Under the pieces are notes generated by a model. The model was not told where the DNA came from. It ran no database searches and worked only from the letters and a program-made list of their open reading frames with translations. Positions 43,650 through 55,722 of a DNA stretch of 64,000 nt are shown here, one piece after another. Each line of letters begins with the position of its first letter. Within the stretch, counting starts at the first letter, position 1. Made by a program: the position numbers and the translations under genes. Source of the stretch: Blumeriella jaapii (Eukaryota > Ascomycota > Leotiomycetes > Helotiales > Drepanopezizaceae); the NCBI GenBank assembly GCA_009599575.1, contig VWND01000073.1:620001-684000 (forward strand). Reading direction: 5' to 3'.

Positions 43650-46265
43650 ATGGACACCGAGGATGGACAGTTCTTCATAAAGGTGCGCGGCCCTCGGATG
43701 CCGCGATCCCTCCCCCATCCCGAACACCCCGCTGACGCCTTCTCCCAGAACTTGGCTCACTTCGTGCGGACTCACGAGAAGGCGCTGGCGAACGCGCTGC
43801 AGCTGCGTCGCCAGCAGGCCCCCAAACATGGCGCCGCGCAGAGCGGCTCGGGCTCCGTGGGAGGAGCCGTGAATCCGACGTCCCCAACCGATACCATCCC
43901 CCCCTCCTCGGCCTCTTCCGTGGCAACGTCCAGCACGCTCGCCGCGGCCCTCTCCCTCCCATACTTGACCTTTGCCTCCCACAACATCAAGCCCGCCAAA
44001 CTCGCCCTGACGCCCCATCACCTCTTCTACCTCCTCTCGCGATTCGAAGACCTCGGCATAACCGTGGGCCCCATGAACGTGCGCCTCGAGAACCTCCACG
44101 CCGACACGTCGGCCTCGAACTACGTCTCGTTCCTCAGTCAGGCCCAGCGGCCCAAAGGCCGCGGCTCGGACCATGGATCCATACATTCCGTCTCCAGCGT
44201 GCGGAGCGTCATGTCCGGCATGTCCTCCCTGTGGTCGAATTTCGGCTTGGGGTCGGGCGGAGCCGCCGCGCGAACCGAGAAGCAGAAGGCAGCAATCGAG
44301 GCGGATCTGAAGTACCTCTACTCGGCATTCACCAAGATTCCGTGCCTGAGACTGGCACCGGACCGCCGCGCCCGGCTGATCGAAGGATACGAGGAATTCC
44401 CCTTCGATACGGCCGTCCCGCTGATCGCCTTCAAGAATGTCAGTGCTCTGGAGATCAGCGACATTGACATCCGGCAATTCTTTGGATGGGACCGGATGGC
44501 CGAACAACTGAGATCGCTCACGGTGAAACGGGCCGGCGTGGATGACCCGGCCGACTTGCTGATCAACATTGTGCTGGATGACATGGACAAGCGGAGGAGG
44601 CGATCGTCCAAGGCCCAGATGTCGCCCACCGCCACCTGGGCAGTCGCGGCAAGCCCGAGAAGAAGCCCGACCATGCCACACGCGGAATTGATCAAATCGA
44701 ATTCCTCGCCCGGCTCGCCAGACGACCGAATATATACCAGAGAGTACAAGGAGGCGCGGCGTGCGTCAGTCATACAGTCCGGCTCCGATCTTGCCAAGTC
44801 TCCGCCCAAGTCGAGGCCTAGGAGCAGCTCACCTGTACGGCCCAACAGCTCCAGGACGGGTTCTGCGCACGGCCACTTCAGAGGAACGCACAAAGTGAGG
44901 AGGTCGGGGTCTGGAAGCTCGAATTCGAGCATGTCAGAAAGCTGGCAGAATCCTCGAGGCAGCTCATCGAACCTCTTGCTATCGATGGGAGTCCTGCCTT
45001 CGTCGAAGTGGAGATTCCTCAAGCATCTTAGTCTCGCGGATAATGCGCTGACATCCATCAATGCTTCAAGCTTGGCTCCGCTGGCCAACACGCTACACTC
45101 TCTCGATCTCTCTTCGAACCTCTTCTCACAGATACCCGACTGCCTTGCGTCCCTGACTGCCCTGCGGGCGCTGAACCTCTCCAACTGCATGATTGATTCG
45201 CTTCATTCCTTGACGAGAAATCCTCTTCCGGCCATCACAGCCCTCAACCTTCGATCGAATCGACTCATATCCATTGCCGGCATTGAGAGGCTCTACCCGC
45301 TCGAGAGACTCGACTTGCGTGACAACCGGATGGGAGATCCGACCGAGTTGGCAAGGCTGACCGGGATCCCCGACATCCGAGAGATCTGGGTCGCAGGCAA
45401 CCCCTTCACCAAGACACACGGTAGCTACAGAGTCAAGATCTTCAACCTTTTCAGAAGCACTCCTGGATACACGGAGGATGTTCTCATCGACACCTATGCG
45501 CCAGGCTATAGCGAGAGGCGACAGTTGGTTGAGCGCACCCCCGAGAAAGCGAATGTCCCGGTCGTCAGACCTCCGCCGCAACACCACGGACTTGCCGCCG
45601 TGGAGGTGAACAAGCCGATCATTAATTACCCGACATCCCAGGAACCCCCGCTAGCCCGCAAGCAACAACCGGTCCCGGCAGCTGCGACGAGCGAAATCAA
45701 CACAACAGGGTCCGGGAAAAAGAGACGGACGCCGAAGAGGAGGATAGTGGATCTGTCAACCTCGGAGACGACTCCCAGCAAAGCCGTCAAGCCAACCACC
45801 AACAGCCCGGCGGAAGTGTTCATAGGGAAAGCGACAGCGGGTTCAGATAGCGGGTATGGCATCAGCCCGGACTCGTCGCCTCGAAACGTGTCATCGTACA
45901 TACAGCCAGCTCCTCGGCAGACCCAGAGCTCGACAGACGTTCCCCGAATCGATAAATCTGTGATTCCGCCGATGCCTCCCTTGAAGACGACCAGCTTTGA
46001 TACACCCCCTGTCAAGTCCCAGATTGCGCAAGAGGAGTGGAAAGTAAGTGGCGAGCTCTACAGGAAGAAACTCGAGGCGCTTCGCAACGAGGTGGGCAAC
46101 GGTTGGTTGAGCGTCCTGAGTGAAGAGAACTGGGACGGACAGCGGATTGCGCAACAACCATTCGGCAATCCCGACTTCAGTCCTCCAGGCACGATCCGGC
46201 CGAGTCCCACGACACCTCGAGCCAGCAGCCAACAAACCATACATAGTGGCCGGACGCTAGGATGA
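43650..46265 (+). CDS. Large leucine-rich-repeat protein (STK11IP-like layout)
   Basis: 871-aa single-exon protein. The start ATG 43650 (MDTEDGQFFIKVRGPRMP) is the first Met after a C/A-rich leader. Residues about 1-310 form a conserved N-terminal region (LSLPYLTFASHNIKPAKLAL, KIPCLRLAPDRRARLIEG, FKNVSALEISDIDIRQFF). A long Ser/Arg/Pro-rich segment (about 315-445) with many SP sites follows. LRRs occupy about 450-590 (LKHLSLADNALTSI, LHSLDLSSNLFSQIP, LRALNLSNCMIDSL, ITALNLRSNRLISI, LERLDLRDNRM) capped by IREIWVAGNPF. The tail (600-871) is Pro/Ser-rich, with a short basic patch GKKRRTPKRR. The order 'ALE-[region]-LRR-cap' recalls the LKB1-interacting protein STK11IP; this is a resemblance, not a proven orthology. 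A scaffold role is inference. Confidence 0.8.
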   Translation: MDTEDGQFFIKVRGPRMPRSLPHPEHPADAFSQNLAHFVRTHEKALANALQLRRQQAPKHGAAQSGSGSVGGAVNPTSPTDTIPPSSASSVATSSTLAAALSLPYLTFASHNIKPAKLALTPHHLFYLLSRFEDLGITVGPMNVRLENLHADTSASNYVSFLSQAQRPKGRGSDHGSIHSVSSVRSVMSGMSSLWSNFGLGSGGAAARTEKQKAAIEADLKYLYSAFTKIPCLRLAPDRRARLIEGYEEFPFDTAVPLIAFKNVSALEISDIDIRQFFGWDRMAEQLRSLTVKRAGVDDPADLLINIVLDDMDKRRRRSSKAQMSPTATWAVAASPRRSPTMPHAELIKSNSSPGSPDDRIYTREYKEARRASVIQSGSDLAKSPPKSRPRSSSPVRPNSSRTGSAHGHFRGTHKVRRSGSGSSNSSMSESWQNPRGSSSNLLLSMGVLPSSKWRFLKHLSLADNALTSINASSLAPLANTLHSLDLSSNLFSQIPDCLASLTALRALNLSNCMIDSLHSLTRNPLPAITALNLRSNRLISIAGIERLYPLERLDLRDNRMGDPTELARLTGIPDIREIWVAGNPFTKTHGSYRVKIFNLFRSTPGYTEDVLIDTYAPGYSERRQLVERTPEKANVPVVRPPPQHHGLAAVEVNKPIINYPTSQEPPLARKQQPVPAAATSEINTTGSGKKRRTPKRRIVDLSTSETTPSKAVKPTTNSPAEVFIGKATAGSDSGYGISPDSSPRNVSSYIQPAPRQTQSSTDVPRIDKSVIPPMPPLKTTSFDTPPVKSQIAQEEWKVSGELYRKKLEALRNEVGNGWLSVLSEENWDGQRIAQQPFGNPDFSPPGTIRPSPTTPRASSQQTIHSGRTLG

Positions 46266-47548
46266 GAGTACCCGTGGGCGGTGCCCGTCATTGAGTGATG
46301 GTGCTCTATCATCGGCACACGCGTAATATTCGCCGGACCGGAAAACGATTTTTGCATTGGGAAGACGTTCTTGATACCCTCGTCCTTTTTCATTTTCCAA
46401 AAGTTGCATCTTGCACGGATCGGACGAAAAAAGACCTTTCATTTTCTTCTCCTACATTTCGGCATTCTTGCTTCTTGTTTTCTCTTGTATTTCATTGTCG
46501 TTCGTCATCCCTGCATAGCGTTTGGTTCGGACGGGAGGGCCGTTTCCCCTCTTCGCGTTTCTCCTTCTTTCTCCTCTACCCATCGATGGTACTCTGGGCC
46601 ATGTTGGTGGAGATGGGACAAGTCTGGAATAGATTTGATGTTTGGTTTCTTATCTGCGATGAGCATTTGGGTGTTCCTAGACTATTCTTGTGCGGAGACG
46701 GCAGTTTTCTGGTGCGCTTCCTGACTGAGATATGGATGAATGGATATATTGGTGGGTTCGTTGTAAAATATGGGTTTCTCTGCTCTTACATTGGGGCTTG
46801 GGGGTAATAGGGACTTCACGTTCGGGGCTGGGGGCGCTTCCGAATCATGGCGTTTGTTGGGTGGTGCTTGGGCGATGTTCGTTTGTCTGTACTGCATTGG
46901 GCGTGCAGGGCACCTGGGGCCTGGCAGATACACCTGATGGATGATGATCATGATCATGATCGGACGAAACGGACGGCATGGGATAGGATCAAATGGGATA
47001 TGATGACTGGCCGGCTGGTTGGGTAGTGTAGGGGTGGCACAATCACAAAAGTTTCGGCTAGTGAATCAATTTCTATCAGGGCTCTCTTGGTGATACTGCC
47101 GCAGATTGTGAGATTTGCCTCTGCTCATCCCCGTGGCTCTGATCCATCTGCTCACCGTGAAAAGCTCTTTCTCTCACCATACATTTTCGTGGGCGGCTGC
47201 GGGTTTCCTTCGTTACTTGCTTTGCTCTGGTATGCTTGAGATGTATGTGTCGTTCGCATGTGCAGTACAGTACCGGTAATCGCTTGCTTCCCTGCTTCAA
47301 TATACTATTACAATTTATATTCCACGTCCTGTTTATCGCATGTAGGCAAAGTCATTGTCACTCACTGACTGATACCGGGAAGTGGTTAAGGGCGTTTCTG
47401 TCTTTTGATGTGTGTGTGTGTTTATATTTGTGTGTATGTATGTATGTATGTGTGTATGTCTCTCTTTTTATATATACACATATACGTACCTATATGTATA
47501 TATATATATATATATACATATACATTTCGACGCGAGTCTCCCGACCGG

Positions 47549-47698
47549 ATACCATACCATACCATACCATACCATACCATACCATACCATACCATACCAT
47601 ACCATACCATACCATACCATACCATACCATACCATACCATACCATACCATACCATACCACCATACCATACCATACCATACCATACCATACCATACCAC
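47549..47698 (+). repeat. (ATACC)n pentanucleotide array
   Basis: About 30 near-perfect ATACC units over 150 bp, with an interruption near 47658-47661. Frames through it read repeated Tyr-His-Thr-Ile-Pro or, on the other strand, Met-Val-Trp-Tyr-Gly. Confidence 0.95.
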
Positions 47699-48026
47699 AC
47701 CATACTACTAAGACGGCGGCCGACCTCGCCGTGACCGCGACCACACTCGCGATCCCGGTGCTGTATTCACCGTCTCTCTCCCTCGGCTCGGCCATCATCC
47801 CGTGCCCATGCCGTTGCGACAACCACGGCCCGACGGGAGATGTGATGTCCAGAAGACGTAGCCTCGGCTTCCGTTCGCATCGATGGGGGAAATTCCAACG
47901 CTGTATCAGACGCCGTGAGCCGGAGCTGGATTTACCTCATTGCGCGTTGCTAGTATCTCCCTACCTACCTACCGATGTATACCTTTTGGCGGGAGAGAGA
48001 TATACAGCCGCACTGTGTGAGGTGGA

Positions 48027-48062
48027 AAGAGAGAGAGAGAGAGAGACAGAGAGAGAGAGAGA
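48027..48062 (+). repeat. (GA)n microsatellite
   Basis: Mostly GA units with one ACA interruption, ending in a G run (48063-48070). Confidence 0.85.
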
Positions 48063-48751
48063 GGGGGGGGTACTTTGCGACTGACAGGATCCTACTGTAC
48101 CTAAGGTACTCGGCTATTCGCTCGCTGCATTCCTTCCCGTTTGAGCGAAGTAAACAGACAAGCATTTCCCCGCCTTTCCCTACGCGAGGCACGTCAGCGT
48201 CCTCGTACCATTACAGAGCGCATGACGTAGAGCAGTTGTTGCCCTTTCCGCGTCACGACGTCTCAACTTACTGTATGTACCGTACAGTAGTACGCACACA
48301 CCTGATCCTCACGATGGTTGGTGACCATGGCGATAGCGCTTACCGTCTCGAGGGGGGCAGTGAGTGAAGCGCGGCCGCCTCAAGCCATCCCAGGGCAAAG
48401 AAGACGAGACGTGCGAAGCTGGGGATTTCCCCACACGGCAAACCCTCGAGAAAGCAGTTGTGCAAACGTGAGCTGTTGGACAGGTGTCTGCTCCTTGAGC
48501 CTGGCTCCTGCAGCTGGGATGGCTTCGTCGTGGGGTTTGGGGAGTGGCCCTCGGGGGCACGGGATGGTGAGTGATCAGGGAGGGCTGGTGATGCGGATGC
48601 GGGAATGCCGTGGTCGGAGTGGCTACTGGTCTTGTAGGCCCCTGGCTAGGCGCTGGCTAGTACGCGGACTTGAGTTCCCTGGGGAGATGATACTGCTAAG
48701 GCTTGGGAGTAGAGTGTGTTGCGAAGTGAAGGGATAGGTAAGAAATGAGGA

Positions 48752-48753
<2 letters not shown>

Positions 48754-48785
<32 letters not shown>
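48754..48785 (+). repeat. (GA)n microsatellite
   Basis: About 15 uninterrupted GA units. Confidence 0.9.
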
Positions 48786-48786
<1 letters not shown>

Positions 48787-49320
48787 CTCTCCAACCAAGC
48801 CTGCCTTAACCACATCGCGCCCTCCTCATAACAGAGTTTTCACTTCAAAAGGAGTAGGGGGGGGGGGGGTGTTGTACAAAAAGGAGAAAAGAAAGCAGTT
48901 CTTCAAATGTGCACAGAAGACAGCCCACAGTAAGTACAGTCAGTACAGCAGGGAGGCAGCCATGTTTGTATCCCTCCCTACCTTATGTACCTACAGTATG
49001 TACTCGGTAAGGTAAGCGAGAAACAAGCGAGGTGACAAAAGAGCAGTCAGTAAGTACCCTTTCTCTCGACACTTCTTCCTCTCTCTTCTGCGAGGCCAAG
49101 TCTGGATCCGAACCCGAAGGGAGTTGCGCACCAAACAAAGATGGGGAGTAGACAGTCGACATACAGACAGACATCCCTTGACCCGGGAAACCGACGCCCT
49201 CCTTCCTCCCTACCATCCCCAGTCATCGGGACGGGAAGAGGTAGCAGCGTAAGAAAAAGCAGACATTTGGTATGGTCGACACCAGCATCAACACCAGCAC
49301 CAGCACCAACACCCCCCTAT

Positions 49321-49358
49321 CAGGCAGGCAGGCAGGCAGGCAGGCAGATAGATAGATA
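49321..49358 (+). repeat. (CAGG)n then (GATA)n microsatellite
   Basis: About six CAGG units run directly into three GATA units. Confidence 0.85.
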
Positions 49359-50608
49359 CCTACAGTAGGTGACTTTTCCCTGCCCACCTATTTACCTACC
49401 TACCTACCTACCTAGGTAATCACCCACCTAATCACCATCACCAACACCAACGCCCAAGTCAAGTAAACATCAGAACCCCCCTCCCCCTCCCCCTCCCACC
49501 TCCTCAAAAAACCACCACCACCACAAAGCACAACCCCCCCCCAAAGGAAAAAAGGCGGACGTAACCCTCCCGACCAAGAAGCCCAGCTCGCACAACAGAA
49601 GATGCGATCTGATCTGATCACAAGGAACAGGGTACCGGTAAGGGGGGAGAAGAAGCACCATCCCATTCACTCATTTATCCATCCATCCGTTACCGACGAG
49701 AAACGACACCATACGACACGACACGACACGAGGAGAGACGAGACGAGACGGGAAGAGATGGGAAAAGGAGACTACCCATCCACCACCATCACGTCACGTC
49801 ACACCACACCACACCACATCACACCACGCAGATCCCCAACTCCCCCCTCGAGAGACCAGAAGGAGAACAAGGAGAAGAAGGACCACTACCACCACCACCA
49901 CCACCACCTTCCGGATTGCGATGCGGTTTCCACCCAAGAGACGCTGTGAGTCCTCCCTTCCTCACACCCACTACACCCAAACCAAGCCAAGCCAGAATAT
50001 GTTTTTTCGTTGATTCAGTCGGGAGAAGAAGCTACGCGGACAAAAAAGTGAACACCGTAACATTGCGCGCAAAAGAAGGCAGGCCTCTCGCACATCGTAA
50101 TCTCATATACACACTGGAAATGCTCTTTCGCCAGCCAGCCATCATTTCGGTATTGGAAACAGCCCTCGCCCGTTGCCTTGCGTTGCCCCCCCCCCCTCAC
50201 CCCCGAAACGCACTCCTTCCCCAGAAACCTGTTGCTTTTTTGTGTCATCGTTTCGTGAAAGGCTCGCAAAAGTGTCGTAGCTAATCGAGGTCGCAGCTGT
50301 TGGAACGTGGAGCTTAATAGTTGCTGGCGGAAAAGGGAGATGTGTGTACATTCGAGAGACTGCGTCGAAAAGGTTGCCAGCAGTGCAGCGCAAGGCATGG
50401 CCGTCCACCACCATAGGTATGTTTCGGGTGAGAGATCGGAGGTGATGTGGGTCGAGAAGTTCGCGATCGATCGAGGAGAGACGATGGGAAATAGAAGGTC
50501 GAGGGAGGGCGCGCTGGGCAAATGCGTCGTGGGAGTCGAGGGGGATTCGCGGGGTTATGCTTATCTGCGTCCGAACCTGCTACACACACAGAAGTTCGTA
50601 AAAGTTCA

Positions 50609-51798
<1,190 letters not shown>

Positions 51799-52915
51799 GG
51801 CGTCGGGCCGCTGGTAGGAAGGGAGGATGACGGGGCTGGTGGTAGGGTCTTCCGCAGATGTGTACACGGGCGGGGAGGGATGACTTCGTAGATAGGGGGA
51901 TCCGCGGATGGAGGACTGCGATTCACTTCTTGATCTGCGGGCGTTGTGGGCATGAGCATGAGGCTGGCGGAGGGAGGAAGATTGGGAAGCAAATTTGTTG
52001 GCGCAGGCGGCGCGGTGCGAGAAGGTCGAGACTGGGGGGGGGGGGGGGTGTATGTAGCAGCAGGCGGAACACGTACCGTCAAGTGAGATCGGCCTCAATG
52101 GAGCTTTCAGCAGAAAGCGACGTCGAAATTGGAGGGTGTCGAATGTGCGTGTCGCCTTTGTCGTCGGGAGTTGAGTGCAGTGCAGGTGTGAAGGCGACCC
52201 GAAGGTAAGGGCAGAATTGGGGGAGTGGGTCGGGGCCCGAGTCGGCGGTCTCGCGTGATCCGAGGCTCTGCCAGTGAATAGCGATGGAGCTTCGTTGTCT
52301 GCGGCGGGGATGGTCGGTGTCGCGGTCGTGGTGGTGGTGGTGGTTGTCGTTGTAGATGATGGTGGTGGTGGTGCTGGCGTCGCGACTCGAGGAGGTTGCG
52401 GTGCAATGCGGAGCGGGCTCGTTCGGATTTCGAAATCTGTGTTTGGGACAAGCGCGGGTTGATAAACGCGCGGCCCAAGAGAAGGCTGAGGGTGGTTTCG
52501 GCCGTCGGAGGGGTCGGGGGTCACCGGTGGCACAAGAGGGAAACACCTTGGGATTCTGCGAAGCGGGGGGGAGATTCTGATCGGTGGATGTTGATGTTGG
52601 TGTTGCTGTTGTTGTTGTTGTTGTTGTTGTCGCTGTTGTCGCTGCTGTCGCTGTTGTCGCTGTTGTTGAGGAGGGAGAGGAGGGAGAAGAGGGAGAGGAG
52701 GAGGAGGGAGGAGGAGGAGAAGGAGGAGGATGGAAGACTGTTCGCGTTGGGTCGGGGGGAATGCGCTGGGTGATTAGAGTTCGGCAGAGAAGGTCTTGTC
52801 TGGGGGCGCAAGACGGGAGAGTTGGCGTTGTTGTTGCTGTCGTTGTTGCTGTCGTTGTTGCTGTTGCTTGTAGGTGTAGTGGGTGCTGCCGTTGCTGCTG
52901 TTGCTGCCGTGGCTG

Positions 52916-52950
<35 letters not shown>

Positions 52951-53854
52951 GAGCGAAGGTAGCGTGCGTACCTGAAGGCACAGTAACAAGGTCCCTGACA
53001 GTCTCACAGTCTCACAGTATGGCAACGTGGGATGGACAGACAGCAGAGCAAGCAAAAGAAAGCAAGCAAGCAAGCACGCAGCCAACTCAGACAGTCAGGC
53101 AGGCAGTCACGGCAAGGCCATACATTGATTCATAGATTCATTCATTCACTGATTCATTTCATTGATTGATTGATTCATCCATTCATCCATCCATCCATCC
53201 CTTCTTCCGCGGTCGAATGCTGGCCCTCGGGCTTCAACTTCTCTCTTGCCTCACCTTCTTCCGACGAGAGGAGCCATGGGGATTCGTCTCAGGCCGACCG
53301 ACTTCCTTTCTACACAGACGTGCGCGAGGAGAGGTCCATGACTCGAGGGGGCCGTGGATCGCCGTTCGGCTTCGATTTCGCCCGTCTAGCGGGGAGTCGA
53401 TGCAGCAGTTTGTGATGCGTCGAGCAATGTCTTTCGGGGAGGAGAGCGTGTATGTACATATAGGTACTGTACAGTGCGGTACCGTACGGCATGGACTGCA
53501 GCATGCGGGCCACTTCACATCATCTGGGGTTGGCTTCTCCCATAGATAGACCTACGGTGCCGTGGGGATGCAGACCACACACATGGCTGGTTTCCGTATG
53601 GCGGAGCCTTTGCAGGCCACACATCGTGTATCCCGAGTCAAAGACACAGGGCGGCGCACATGATGGGCCCGTCTCGTCTCTCCATATCACGACGGCCGGT
53701 GCTCCTTTCTTGCAGTGCATCATGCCATTCAGTGTCACGTCGCTCGCCAAAACTGCCTGTCTAGAGCAGATGGTCATGCCGTGGCCTTTCCACGCAACGA
53801 AGCCTTCGATGGGCCATGAGCCGTCCTCCGCCCACCCCCTCCAGCAGTCCCCTC
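51799..53854. other. PP1 upstream region with trinucleotide tracts
   Basis: Likely PP1 5' leader and promoter. Contains a G run (52033-52047), GTGGTGGTG (52328-52375), (GTT/GTC)n (52595-52670), GGA/GAG-rich sequence (52668-52735), more GTT/GCT units (52825-52915) and (CGT)n (52916-52950). Minus-strand frames of up to 326 codons here are low-complexity (poly-Thr, poly-Arg, poly-Gln) and I do not call them. CATT/GATT tetranucleotide tracts lie at 53125-53200. Confidence 0.5.
52916..52950 (+). repeat. (CGT)n microsatellite
   Basis: About 11 CGT/GTC units upstream of PP1. Confidence 0.9.
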
Positions 53855-55214
53855 CTACGCACACTCCTCGCATTCCTCTCCCGGCTTGCGAGACCCCGCG
53901 GCCTCACTCTCGCCCCCAACCTGTATCTCGCCTCGGGCGTGCAGCACCTCCCCGACCCTTCCCTCTGGCCCCCGGCGAGAAGAAGGGCGGGAGTCAACAT
54001 CGACATCCATAGGCGTGAACTTCCGCGTGCCATCGGGGCCTTGACAATGGGGGACGGCTCGGGGCATCGCGGGGGGGCTGTCCGTGGGTTGAGCGGCGGG
54101 CGCTGGGAGGGTGGTCGAGGTAGGTTGTGCCGTGCTGGGTGCCGACGTGAGGGTACCTGCTGTCCTTAGCTGAGGATCGAGGAAGGGGAACGGTCGTGTA
54201 CTTTTCTTTCCGTCGACATGTCCCAAGTCCCGCTTGGGATCGATGACATCTCTTACGCGTCGCTTCAGTTCTTTCGTCTCTGCCCACATAGTTAGTCGTT
54301 CACGTATATCCACAACATGGCTGTAGATAGAGCGGACGGAAAGATAGCAGAGAGATCGATGTCCAGGGGAGATGAAGCGGCCCCGGCGAACACGTTTTGA
54401 AGCGTTCGGCAACTCATCTGGAAGTGTGTGCAACCCAGCTGGACTGGACGTGTCTACCACACGGCTCCAACCCTCGAGTGGGAAATGCCAACACGAAGAG
54501 AACAACCTACCAGGAAAACCGCCCTCAGCCTTTCGGTCCCACAAAACATGTCCAGCAATGGTGGCTGGACCTCCCTCAACATCGCTCGGCCTTTCCGTGA
54601 GGAGATGGACAATGAACGTTCCTCCCGTCGATGGCTGCAATGCCACCTCGCCCAGAGACGTCGAGAACGTCGACAGCAACTCTTGGGCAAACTGGGTGCA
54701 GCATCAGCAACATCTCATGATTGGAGAGCAGGAATAGAGAGCAGGAAGCGAAATTTCCAAGTTTCCCCGTCGGTATAAGGGAGTACATCACACCATCACG
54801 TGTGATGCTACAGTACGGTACAGTACTGTACATGTATAACCGACTCGGGTTGCGAACCTTCGCCGAAGCGGGGACGGAAGCCATGCTTCTGTGGGTTGAG
54901 CCCAGTATAGGAAGACCTGATTTGTAGCTTCCGATGCAAGATGGTGGATGGCAATGAGGGGGAAAATGTCATTCTTACGTAGGCGGCCCTATGCATGAGG
55001 AGTCAGTATGGAGGAGGAGCCAGAGCCTAGGTAGCGTTGGGGCATGGAGAACGAGAAAGTAGGAGAGGATACATGGTGACAGCGATGCGAATCATGAACA
55101 GATGATGAAGAGCTCTGTTAAATACCTCAATAACCATTTGCACTGGGTGCAGAACTCGATGGAGACCCGAGGGTAGCGGATGGCTGACGCTGCTTTATCC
55201 TGAGCCCCCTCCAT
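53855..55214 (-). CDS. Rdx family SelW-like CxxC redox protein, with 10-nt exon
   Basis: Fungal member of the Rdx (SelW/SelT/SelH) thioredoxin-like family. The redox motif is CTQC (Cys22-Cys25) in SIEFCTQCKWLLR, with both positions Cys, not Sec. Four exons by splice signals and phase: 55214-55126, 54988-54979, 54691-54511 and 54279-53855 (234 aa). The second exon is only 10 nt (GGCCGCCTAC) with an upstream CTGAC branch-like site, and completes WLLRAAYFAQELLSTFSTSLG. Exon 3 carries GEVALQPSTGGTF and HVLWDRKAEGGFP. Exon 4 carries ETKELKRRVRDVIDPKRDLGH, the usual end of the Rdx domain. An unusual ~95-residue Pro/Ala/Thr and Glu/Gly-rich extension follows and may be partly misannotated. Between exon 2 and 3 the intron is about 290 nt, long for this window. 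Start ATG 55214 gives a short N terminus. Confidence 0.75.
54979..54988 (-). other. 10-nt micro-exon of the SelW-like gene
   Basis: Between an AG at 54990-54989 and a GTAAG donor at 54978-54974. It adds two Ala and one Tyr, plus the last base of Arg, and is needed to restore the family sequence. Confidence 0.75.
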
Positions 55215-55722
55215 GACGGTAATGTACGCGGAACGGTAGCGCCCCAAGCCTGGTTGATACCTCGGTCCAAGCAGCCTGAGGGCGTGTTCCTGGTGGGGAA
55301 GACAAATCCGAGTCGATGTTAGAGTTGACGTTGAGTTCTGCGTTTCGTTTGATATCGAGGTCCTGGGGCTGGGCCGGCGCGGGGTGTACTGTACTCTGCA
55401 CCGGAATTCGCTTTCGCTTGGACCGCAAAAAACAGGGGTCACCAGTCATCGATATCAGCGACGGGCAGGAATGCTGTTTCGGGAAGACAAAGTGAATGCG
55501 CCCTTTGATTATGGTATTTGACGCCACTCTCTCGACATCCAGTCTGTTATCTTATGCACACGAAGAAGCCCGCAGTCCCTATTGTAAACACGGAAATATT
55601 ACATGCTCCTTTGCCACCCCCGTGCCATGTCGAGATACCCCTCCACCAATGCTGATCTGGGCAGTGATATTATCGTAGACTCATCCATTACGCCTATAAA
55701 CGCCAGTGGGTTTCGAAGCCAT
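55215..55722. other. Spacer between SelW-like gene and G gamma gene
   Basis: Both genes lie on the minus strand. The sequence is the upstream region of the SelW-like gene and 3' flank of the gamma subunit gene. Nothing else recognised. Confidence 0.5.

Larger units (their letters stand above)
46266..50608. other. 4.3 kb microsatellite-rich intergenic region
   Basis: No supported gene between the convergent ends of the LRR gene and PP1. It holds an unusual density of simple repeats: a TA/TG tract (47410-47520), (ATACC)n (47549-47698), (GA)n (48027-48062, 48754-48785), poly-G (48858-48870), (CAGG)n then (GATA)n (49321-49358), CTAC units (49395-49412), plus C-runs and ACACC/ACGAC repeats (49700-49830). 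Long open frames here are translations of these repeats. Confidence 0.6.

Noticed and set aside
42001..43650. 549-codon minus-strand open frame
   Set aside because: Low-complexity translation over AACC, TGTG and CG-rich tracts in the leader of the LRR gene; no domain, and composition (poly-Val, Trp/Gly) is typical of repeats read in the wrong frame.
47236..48084. 282-codon plus-strand frame through (ATACC)n
   Set aside because: Most of it is the pentamer array read as repeated Tyr-His-Thr-Ile-Pro; no start context or domain.
52079..52981. 300-codon minus-strand open frame
   Set aside because: Poly-Arg, poly-Gln and poly-Thr from trinucleotide tracts in the PP1 upstream region.
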